From NCBI RefSeq assembly GCF_000237925.1, contig NW_017386009.1:310001-374000 (forward strand): a DNA stretch of 64,000 nt. Direction: 5' to 3'. Under the pieces are notes generated by a model. It did not search any database. It was not told the DNA's origin and was given only the letters and a program-made list of their open reading frames with translations. The stretch comes from Schistosoma mansoni. Its lineage: Eukaryota; Platyhelminthes; Trematoda; Strigeidida; Schistosomatidae. Positions 48,201-60,200 of this stretch are shown piece by piece (the first letter of the stretch is position 1; the number at the start of each line of letters is the position of its first letter). The position numbers and the translations under genes are program-made.

Positions 48201-51200
48201 TGAAGCTAGACTATCATGGAAAACCTGGAAGCACTGGACGGCCGTTTCTTCCTATTGTGGGACTCCACAACAGCGAGCACCCACGACCTCAGACTCGCGA
48301 AATTCGAACCCAGGACTCACAGTTTCGCGCCAGAGCACTTAACCGATAGACCACTGAGCCGGCATCCTATGTTGTTTATATCTAAATCCAACCACAATAG
48401 GACGAAACGGCCGTCCAGTGCTTCCAAGTTTTCCATGGTGATCTAGCTTCAATTGATTCAGGCTTTCAACTATGAAAAATCTATTATTATCATCATTAAC
48501 AGACATAATGGTGACCAAACGATGTTCGGTTCAGGGTTCCAATGAAACTTAACAATCTCTACAACCCTGATAAACAAATTATATACTCACGATTGTACAG
48601 CTTTAAATACGAATATACTGAAAAGAGAACTCTTCACTCAACATTCAACGAAAATGGTTTGACTGCACATAATGTTACCACACATATGCATACGCATTAC
48701 GGTGAAGTTGTTTTCCCCAAGTGATATAAACAAAAAACACAAATTGATTTTGCGTTGTTAATAGAATGAGGCTTCATTTTTGATATGCTACTACTATTAT
48801 GACCACCTCTAATGGAGTAGAATGAAGTGATGAATAAATATTCCTCATTACTGCCTATATAAAAGTTTTTTTTGAATACTAACCTTTTTTATCAGCATCC
48901 GTGGCTAGATAAATCGTATCGATGTAATGATCTTCATACTGATTAAATATCTTAACAGCATTTAGAATTTGTTGAGCTGCTAAAACACTATTAGGAGATC
49001 GACTAGTAGTAGTAACAGTTGTTGTTGTTGTTGTAGCGCTAGTACTTGTAGTAACAAAATCTCCACGACGCCAATGAACCGCTACATATGGTCCACCTAG
49101 AGCTGGTGAAAGGGGCCATTGTGAACGCAACCAATTGGAACCTGGACCAAGATGTTCAACTATTGACGGTGATACTGTACGATCTGAAATATCATTAGAA
49201 TGTAGATAAGTTTCACGGTAATTATCACCAATATCACGTAAATGATTCGCTATTGTAATGCTTCGACGTACCTAAATATCAAAATTGTAATATAAGACAA
49301 GAGAAAAATGATAGCATAACAGTAAAAAGATAATGGAAAATGACCAAATGTTATTGAACATACTGTGATACACATTATTCGAAATATTTGCGAATAGCCA
49401 AATAAAATTTAATCGAAACGTGTAACTTATAATTAATTAATCAATCGAATATAACGTTTGGATTCGATTGGTCTCTAAATAGTGACTAATGTCATGTCCA
49501 TCAAGTCTCTAGTGTTGATCTTATTCTATCGATTAAGTTGCAATATGGTCATATTGCTTGAACTATGTTTTAATGTTAGGTGGTTATAAGTAGTCAACAG
49601 GAAGCCCTGGACCTAGATTTCATGCCAGATGACAATCGTCAGTAACTTCGAGGGGAATGAGCATTTCTGATGGTTTCGAGCTTATGTCATTTAACTTCAC
49701 CGTCTGAGATGATATCAACGAGCTAAACAACTGTAAATATCTGTCCCACAGGAGTTTGGTCGCGGCCCAAATGGCTCAGTAGTAACAACTCAGATCGTAG
49801 AACTGAATGGTCCAGGTTCGTAGCTTGTAAGGAGCATCAGTCACCTCAATGTTGAAGATGTGCCTTTCTGATGAAAACTTGGTTCGAGGGTTTCAGCCAA
49901 TTTCCTCCAACCACTTAAGGAATACATCATTTGAAAGGCAAGTGTAATAACGACCAAATGTTGCATCTAGTGTTTGAAGTTGGATAATGGTTTGCTCAAG
50001 ACCAGACAGAGATAAAATATACAGCATACATCTGATTTTTTTGAAAACACACCAATATCACTTGCTTTATTACAGATCTAAATGCATTAGGAATGTACAA
50101 AAGCACTAAGGCAATGCTATTTCACCAGCAGAAGCTGTGTAATGCATTCGAAATCTTACTGTTATCGATTTATCTTGTTTCAATTTCCAGATTGCTTTGA
50201 TTTGACGTTCGTACATATCTAATTGTTATAATTTGCTTTCATTTTAAGATGAAAGTGCATTCTACACGTGTATTTACTGAGTTGTTAACCCATTTTTTTC
50301 TCTCGTATTTCTCTATCTTATAGATTCACACACAACGTATCTTTGGGGTACACGAAAATCTACCAACTGGTATACACGACAAATTATATCCTAAGTTCTT
50401 TAAAAGCTAACGGTGATGTAATCTAACTGTTCGAATTTTCAATGAATGAAATTAAGTTAGAGTTGTAAGCTGTTGCCCATAGAAGAAACATGATAATTAT
50501 CACATCAATCCATCTACTTTTTGAAGATCCTACACTTACTAAGTATGTTCAAGTAAACGAAATATATTATCTTGACTGAGTTAGTCGATGATAAACCCTT
50601 TTGAAAGAAAACCGACTTTCCAAAAGATAAAAAGGAAATATTACCTTTAGAATTATATTAATAACGAGAACTACTTTACGTAGCCACTTCAAGTAAGCTC
50701 TAACCCGACCATACGTATGCGAATAAATAGCCTCACGTGTATTTAGGTGCTTATTTAGTAGACTTGCAGGTCGGAGAATACTAGTAGAGTATGTATTCCG
50801 AATTTGACCGATATTAGATACAGTGCTGGGACTGGAACTTGTCTAGCTTCCCCACATTAACAGTTTTCAACCTCAACTTAAGTGTCACATGATTTATTGA
50901 AGATACAATGTTAGAAACGATGTTGATCAGACAAACTCTTTAGCTACTACCACATGAAAATGCCTATCTCCTTTTAAATAAGCTAAAGGACCTCAAAATA
51001 CCAATGAGCACCGGATAGATATTTCTTTCTAATTCTAAACTTCTACGTAGTATCTACCTATGATCTTGCAAGAGATTCCATTGCACGATTTTATTAGGTG
51101 GGGGTGAATATTCAGGAAAGATGGAACTTTTGAAACTGTTCTACAGTCCTATAGTATTTTTATGTAGTCTCCAAAACTATTAATTACTTCCACCTAAGAC

Positions 51201-54200
51201 CAACAATCAATAATGTTATGAACTGATAATATGTTTAGATTTGATTCATCTTAACTGACTGACTCACATTAACTATAATGATCTATACATAAGGACAATA
51301 AAAAGAAAACTTACAGTCCAATATTCTTGACTCCATTCACTCCAATGACCATGTATAATCGATTGAGCTGAGCCTAAGTATAACGTTCTGTAAACGCGAT
51401 AAAAACAAACGCATATATTCACATAGAAATTAATAAGTCCTGATACTGTGCATTGTGAAAAATTTATATAACAGTCTACCATTGGATGATTGTCGCGTTA
51501 TCTATCAAACTGATCAAAGTTGGAAATGTGCATCACAAGATTATGACATAATGGTTTGAGTGATTAAATGCTCACTACGAGACCTTAAAGTCTTGCTTTT
51601 AATCCCTGAAGGGATCGTAAGTGCCCACTGCTGATGAGCCCCATGAAGGGACGAAACGCCCACCCAGTGTCATCTGGTTTACAATGCTACGCCCTACCTG
51701 AGATCAATCTGTGACAAATAAAACGTACGAATAAAATCAATCTGTTATATCTAGAGCTTTGATTCTTAATATGCCGCGTACTACTAGACTACTTGAACGA
51801 TCGAACCCGCAACGTCGCAAGAGAGAAGACAGAAGACTAGCAAGTAGGGATTTTATTCCCTAAAACAGTGTCAAGATATAGTACAGAAATCTCATGTGTT
51901 TATAGTTTTTGGTTGGGAGTAAATCATCATTTCGGACAACCAATAGGCACATAGGGGGTCATTCTTATCCATCTAATAGGAAAGCTACACGTCGACATTC
52001 TAGAATATTCCCCTGGCAGTGATTGGATGGAATGTCTTCGGTCCTTTCTGGGGCTTCTTGAGGCTCCCTTTATTCATCATATCATAAGTAATAACAAATA
52101 TCCTATTAATTGAGTACACCATTACAAATTAAATTAAATTAATCACTAGAGTCAACTAGCTGTTGTTAAATAACCTAATTTACTTAAGTAAACAACAGAA
52201 ATCTGATTGAAATACATTGATAAAAAAATATAGCTGGATAACAAAAACTTACGTAATAGGCTTTTTAGAATTTTGAATTAATTGAATTAAGAATGGTGCT
52301 AAATGAATAGGTTCTAAATCCCCAGTGATACAATCATATGCAGATGCTGTCATTGGTAATATACCATTTTGTAAATTAAAACTATTTCCTTCAAATAATT
52401 CCATTGGTCGACTGAATGACGATGATGATGATGATGACAATGTTGAGTCCTAGATAACAATGAAATTAGTGAATATTTTTAGTATAGCAGTTCAAAAATA
52501 CATTACAATATTTGACAAATTATATGTTCTGATAATCCTCATTTGGTGATTTTCATAGTATGATAGTAAATAATCATGTACTCTTACATGTCAGGAGTAA
52601 AACAGCTATCACCAACGTCCCTGGATGGTTGTCTTGCTACATAACAAACTGACTAAAGTCAGAACCATACTATCAGATTATGATCCAATAGCTGGAATTG
52701 ACTAAACATTTGTCGTAAAACCTGAAAATCATGTGTCCGATCACCAGCGAAGTAGTGAGTGTGCACTGTTGATGTGTCTAGTACTTGTATGAAGTAGCTG
52801 TCTGCAGCTCTTCAATTTTCAGAGGTAAACTAATTGTATATTTTTGGGGATCTATTTTATTTATATATTTATTTAAACATATAAATATTGGTACAAGGGG
52901 GCACCGGATATAGAAATCTCATTTCATTTATGTGAGGGCTGTGATACTGCCCAGGTGCCCAAACTGAAGCAGGTGGTTTTCTTAGGGGGCCACACCCGGA
53001 GACTTTGACCTAAAGGTCTGATCCACAAGGCAGTGGAGCATTGTAAGGAGATGCAGTCCCATGGTAGCCGGTGACCAACGACTGATTCATACACCATTTG
53101 TTCCCTCAGGATCCTGGAGCCCATGTGCACCATTGGTTTGGAATCAGGGTTTCCGAACTCCCCTAGGTGGACCCTCCGTGTCCACCAACCCGATTATAGC
53201 GCCGTAAATTCGCTTTTCGTTCTCTTAACTTTGTAAACAACACCCCCACCGCGGAAAGGCAGCGAGTAGGACTTCCTTGGCAGAGGCTATATACGCGTGG
53301 CCATGTGAGAGCATTTCAAGGGAGAGAGCGGACTCTCCCCACTCTCGGCCGCACCAGGGCATTTGGGGGCAAAAAACAATTTTAAAATAAATACCTATTG
53401 AACAAGAGGACCTATGAAACTTTACAAGTGCATGATCACTCACTTAAACAAAATAATTGTTACTGCCGTATAACTTAAGACGAAGGAGATTTTGTGTGGG
53501 CAATTATCAAGACTTTTTAGTCCAAACGACCTTTTCTAATTATAGCAGACGTGCTAAAGAGAAGAACCTAAGAAATTGTTCTCTTTTACATATTTCAGTG
53601 TCGTGTGTTTTATTAATAAACTTGTGTTTAACAAAGTTCCTGTTTTTCTCATCAAGATAGCCATGACATATACATTGTTAGACATCCTAAACACCAACTG
53701 ACCAGTGAATAATTAATTGACATTCTATTTAATTTACAAATTCTACCTCAACTAACTGAGGTTATTAGCAACTATCTGTTATGAAGATGTCAGTAAAACG
53801 TAGCTTAACATACCTGATGAAAAACATATATGTAGTGAATGTTAGGGCTTGAGACAAAATCACTAACGGAAGTCGCAATCTAAAATGTAGCGCCCATTCA
53901 CTTGCTAAATGAACGAGAAAATGACCGGAAGAGCTGTGTACAATGATAACGATGTGGATAACATGAGACGAGAAAATCAAAATGTGCATTAGATGGTTGG
54001 TTAATCATCAACTTACATTTAATCGATATGATTTACGTAATTCAAATGGACAAAAATCTACTTTACGATCATTATCATTTGAATATTGCTCCAATTGTCT
54101 ATTAAAATCCCCACGAACTAACTGAAGAGCTAAATCGACTGTCAACAGATGATTGGACGACCTGTTTAATAATGATTGTTGTGAATCCAATACTAAATTT

Positions 54201-57200
54201 ATGGAAGTGAATTTTAAGAATACAGTAATTTTGAAGATAATAATAACAGTAAGGTCATTCACTTTTTCATATAAAAAGTACTAAACATCAGAAATTACAT
54301 GCGAAAACCAATGTAATCACTTCCTAAGTCCAAAATATTGTCCATTGATTGACTGTATGTAACCAATCAACCAAGCTAATAAACTATTATTACATGTAAA
54401 TAGGGGAGGTTTGAGGAGAATGTAGAATTTTGACAGTTTAACTCACAAACTGATCTTACCTAGACCACCACTAAAAATCAAGAAGCAATGGACTACCGTC
54501 TCGTTCTAGTATGAGATTCCTCAACAGGCCACATCCGCCACTCCATACGTGGGGACCGAAATTAAGGCCTTCAGTCTTATCCACGAACCCTTAATCAATA
54601 GACCAATGAGCCGGCTTCTAACAGGGTTAGTGTCTAACCTTAACCAATTCATGATATAATTATATTATATACGTTAAGTAGGTTTACCCACAGCCAACAT
54701 CTACCAAAATGTGACATCAACCAGTGAAGCCATGTCGATAGATGCAGACAACCTAAGGGGGGTGAGTGTGATAAGCACGGCCATTGATTTGAGACACGAT
54801 TCAGAATCGATAAAAGTAGCACAGACACGTTTAGTCTTTGTTTTACTTTTGGCCTTTCGTTCTAGTTTAGCGGACGCCACTCACAAGATTGTTCTTAAGT
54901 TATTATGTCGCGGAACGTGGCGTCGAAGTTGTAACAGACGTCAGACGGAGAGAAGATCAGTACAATGACAGCGCGGCGTAGGCAGAACACTTGGAAAACA
55001 GACGAGAAGACAGTTCAGATTGCAGAACACACTGAAAGATGTAAACGAATGATTGAAGGCTGTGTATATGTATTATGCAAATGTTTCGTAACTTCTCACA
55101 ATAAACGTAGATTCCTTCCCTTATTACCACCTTTTACACTAATATTCCTTCATACATACCTTATAACCCTGTTTTTTAGAACTACTTTCCCAATCTTGAT
55201 CTGTTCTCATTATCATTGCTACCACACTATTCTGATTGCATTTGTCATTACACTTGTTGATTTCATCTCGTCGGTCTGTTGTGGTGTGCAAATTTTACTT
55301 AAAGTAAATCTGTTCAAGGCTGTATATTGACTGACTGACTGACTGACTGAAATAATTATTATTCTCAAATAAACAGTTAATAATGTTTACATGCTTCATT
55401 GTAAGTGCCGAGGTTAAAATTAACCCGCACTGTAAGTTTATAATTGTGAGATAAACACCAAACTCAAATTTATTCGCTACAAGTTGTAGTACATCCTTTA
55501 TAAATGTAATAACCTTCATTTTTCTTATTGTTACAATGGAAAGAAATAAAGAATCATTGATTAACTCAGGACTTTCATTTTCCATTAGGAACTAAGCATT
55601 TATCTGATGATTCATAGTATCTCGGTTGGATATTTCTGCATACAGATGACAAGTTTAATTCACCTGTACATATTCAAATATTTAGTCTGTTGTTCAGTAT
55701 TTCCATCCCGTAAACTGTAATCGATTGAAATTTAGTAATCAACTGCTGAAGAGAAAACATCGCTTCACTTCAACAATCATTTTAGCGTCATTGTAACACC
55801 TAGATTAAAAAACAACTCTTTATCTGACACACGTTACTCTACCCTGGTAAGGAAAGCCCAGTAAGTCACACTAGTCTTCATACACGTAAAATCTGTTCAA
55901 AATTGGGTACAAAATACCCTTACTTGGTAACTAAGCAGCATATTATTTAATTCTTTATGAACAAATAGACATTTCTTAAAGAATTGAAATCAAAATCACT
56001 CACCGTTACTACGTTGAAATTCAATTAAATCCATAACTGGTATAAATAATGAGAGACTATTTAAATCAAAAAACATTGACCATGGAATGCCTGACCAATT
56101 ATTAAAATAACTATGATTTGTATATCTTTCATATGATCTATCATTGAACCAATGAGGAAGTGGACCCCAAGGTGGTAAAACTAGAATCCAATCATCACCA
56201 GTTAAATTTTTTACGTTAATGTTGTGTAAAGCAAAATCTGGTATTTGACTTGGGTCTCTTAAAAGACTGTAAAAAAATCGTAATAATATAAATAAACTGA
56301 AAAACATAAATAAATAGGAAACTTTTAACTAGGCTTCGTGCTAGCGATTATAATGTGTGAAAAATTGTCACTTTCATTCATTCATGAAATCAGTTAGTTG
56401 TAAGCAGTATGGAACCTGACAAATTTCAAGCTGTCACATTACATAAGCACAACAAGAAATTATCAAGGCAAATTTCATGAACTGATGCCACGTTTTATTT
56501 TGGCTAACCCTAGCTTTCTTTGACTTTATACCTACACCAGCAGATATCGCGTATAAAGATGAAAGGTTGTTGACCATGTATAATACATATCTCAACCAAC
56601 TCAGTAGATAAGAATTCACTACCTCATCAACCGCTTTGCCATTTTTACTCAGTAAACTGCATCTAACTTCAGAATGACCCACTTGGTAGTTCCATTTTAC
56701 TGCGGACTATTTTCAACTAAGAAAACACTATACTTAGACCAATAATTGACAGCTTCTATCTATGCAAGAAATACTTAGACGACACTTTCATTATTTGTGA
56801 CAAAACTTTCAATGCCAACGACATTTTGAACGAGTTCAATGACTGTCATCAATCAATTAAGTTCACGATGGAATCAGAGTCGGATTCAGAATTCCGCTTC
56901 TTAGGTGTTTCGGTAAAAAGAAAACCTGACGATTCCCTAGAAATATTGATGTGTAGAAAGCCAACATGGAATGATCAATACACGAATTTTCAAAGTTGGG
57001 TCTCACTGAAGCAAAAGAGGATCCTAATCCACTCTCTTTGTTTGAGGGCGAGACGCATACGTGCCGAGGATACAATCGATACCGAACTTGGTAAACTAAG
57101 GCAGACACTGATCAACAATGGATATCCACCTAGATTCACTTGAAAAAAAGCTTGAAGCTAAAATAACCATTTTAAAAGGTTTACACAGCACCAAAGAAGA

Positions 57201-60200
57201 CTTTTTTCATGAACATTCAGTTTAATGAAGATACTGCGGCAAAAATACTGCAATAAAGAGTATTAATATCTCTGAAAAAGTGTTTTATTCGGCTGAACTT
57301 CTCATTACCTTTCCTAGTCGGCGTGTGATTTGGAGTTGTGTGAAGGGTATGTCCCCGCTTTGAGCCGAATCAATGTGCATCTGTCAGTTTACTTGCTCAT
57401 ATGAAGCAGTTTATATTGGCCCCACAAGACAAGCTCTTTCGAAACGCATCTCCGAACATTACGTTACCTGACTCTCCAAAGAATTACAGAGGTCATTCGA
57501 AAGCTCAATCTTGGAGCATTTAATCAATCTCATCCACTCCGCTTCACCAGAAGCCTCCTTCAGAATTATACATACAGTCAGAAGAATTGTCTCAATATGA
57601 ATGAAAATAAAGAACTTATGTACAGCAGAAGTTTTTGCTATCCACCAGTTCAAGCTTAACCTTTACGTACAAAAACGAATGAATTGTTGGAAAATAAAAG
57701 GCGATGGACAATAAATTCGTTCCTGGTCTACAACTTTTCAACAATACACCTATGAATTTATAGAGACAGAACATAAGAAATTAAATTTCGTACATGATAT
57801 TTTCTTTTATCAAGTCAAAGTAACCAAGAACAAGTCCCCCCTTCAGATAATAAATAACGTTATACGAAATTCATGCAAGTCTACAAAGTACAAGAAATGA
57901 GTCAAATATCCATTATAATAATTAGTGTAAACTTCGAAGTAGTAGGTTACTGGATAAAGCATCAACGGATCCTATGTCCAAACCCCATCCCCTCTTTTTA
58001 TTGCTTTGGGCAGTTAGGCAGTACCACCAGAACTTACATTGGCCCACAAAGCTGAGAAAATACACTAGTATTTTGTACATAAGTTCCGTCATGAACTTTA
58101 AATAAAGCACGTCATACTGAGTTGTCGAGCCATATTTTAGTTTCCATCACTGTTTCTTTATTGCTTTCTTAATCTGCTAAGTGAGCATATTCATTGTATG
58201 ACAATGAAAACAATGTAAATAACTGATACACGTTAGGCACTGTGAATAAATTATCTCCACACTACTGATTTACCCTAAAAGCAACTAATAGGATAAAATG
58301 GTACTTCAGTTTTAAACTAACAGATACTTAGACATTTAATTCCATATCCAAACATCGAGTGAAAGTAAAACAGCCTTCTCATCCTAAAACTTCCATTAGA
58401 GGGTCCTTACTTACATTTATGTTGTCATAAAACTATAAACACACTCGCAATTTAGGTCACGGTAAATAAATAGACAAAATATAACGAATATATGAATAAA
58501 CTAATATCAAAGTTCAACAAGCTAGAGTCATGTTTGCGAAAAATGTAAAAGGGAAGTTATTTGAATATAAAAATTAAAGTTCCTTTGTAAAATATTTTGA
58601 ATGATGTAATCTTACTAGTGAAAATAATTAAATTACTATCTGAAACGATAGCTCAATCGTCGGAGGACTGAACCTCGAACAACGTAGTGATGGTATCCCC
58701 TCGTTACTGTTAAGCGAAAATTCAGCTTTATTGGCTGAATCTGATCTAGCGAAAGCGGAGTCATTTGCTAACTATTTCAGTGAAGTCTACTCTACGTGTA
58801 GTGTTACAACTACTTGTCTCGTTGACAATGAGATACCAGCCATAGGACCTTTACACGTGACAGAGGATATTGTTCTTCCTTTGATAACTAACCTAAAACC
58901 TTGTAAGATACCGGGCCCCGATGGGTTACACCCACGTTTGCTGTCGTCGCTTGCGGACATTATCTCAAGACCGCTCACGATGCTCTTCAACATGTCCCTT
59001 TCACAGGCTCAACTACCTAGAGACTGGAAAGACGCCATAGTTAGTCCTATATTTAAGGATGGTCAGAGACGGATCGTATCTAACTACCGGCCTGTTAGCC
59101 TGACCAGCATAGTAGTTAAGTTACTTGAAAAATTAATTCGGGCTAAGCTACTGAGTCACATAGATTCGTACAATCTGTTAACTCCCGAGCAACATGGGTT
59201 TCGTAACAAGCATTCATACTTGACTAACTTACTCATTGCGAGAGAGGATTGGACAGCTGCCCTAGACAACGGCCTGTCTGTCGACGTGATATTCATAGAT
59301 TTTTGCAAAGCGTTTGATAAGGTTTCACACTTAGGTCTTATGCAAAAGCTCTCGAGCTTTGGAATAACAGGTGATATACAGGAATGGATAGGAAGCTTCT
59401 TATGTGACCGCAGACAGAGAGTAAGGGTCAATGAAACGCTATCCGAATGGAAACCGGTCAAAAGTGGTGTACCCCAAGGCACCATCTTAGGCCCTTTACT
59501 TTTCCTTCTGTATATTAATGAACTATCTTTATTACTTAAGTCGTCGACGTTACTGTTTGCGGATGATGTTAAAATCTGGAGAACAATAAGAAATGAGACT
59601 GATCGTTGTTATCTGCAAACAGATTTAGACGAATCAGTTAAATGGGCTCATGATTGGGGCCTGGAAGTTAATTCCAGGAAGAGCGTGTTCATGCACATCG
59701 GGCACGATATTAGTTATCACTATATCATTAATGGTACATCTCTGCCACGCGTTCAAGAGCACAAAGACTTAGGAGCAACTATAAGTCACGACTTGAAAAC
59801 AACTACGCACTGCAATGCGGTTGCTTCCAAAGGCTATCGTGCGCTATGGTCGCTTCGCAGAGCATTTAAATGCTTCGACGAGGATATGTTTCGAATTTTA
59901 TATCCCACCTATGTAAGGCCACACTTAGAATAATGTATCTAAGCAGCTAGCCCTTGTTTGATAAAGGATACTAAATCGCTTGAGCGTGTCCAGCGTGTAG
60001 GGACAAAATTAGTGAAGGGTCTTTCTAAACTCCCTTACGATGAGCGTTTAAAACGTCTAAACCTTTTCCCCTTATCTTATCGTAGGACACGAGGTGACCT
60101 TGTACTGGCATTTCGTATCTTTAATTATGATCTGGGTGTTAATATGTCTTATCTTTTTGCTCCCTCCAGCACTAATAATCGCCGAGGTCATAGCAAGAAG

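Noticed and set aside
51631-51670. Active hammerhead in family C
   Set aside because: Core blocks are present but the cleavage triplet reads ACC, which does not fit NUH.
54711-55330. Two plus-strand ORFs (85 and 121 codons) as genes
   Set aside because: They lie in a repeat-like unit with a (GACT)n tail, in a POFUT2 intron, with no domain and no splice context.
55295-55585. 96-codon minus-strand frame as a POFUT2 exon between exons 3 and 4
   Set aside because: No acceptor keeps it in phase with exon 3, it shows no POFUT2 similarity, and exon 3 joins exon 4 directly in phase.
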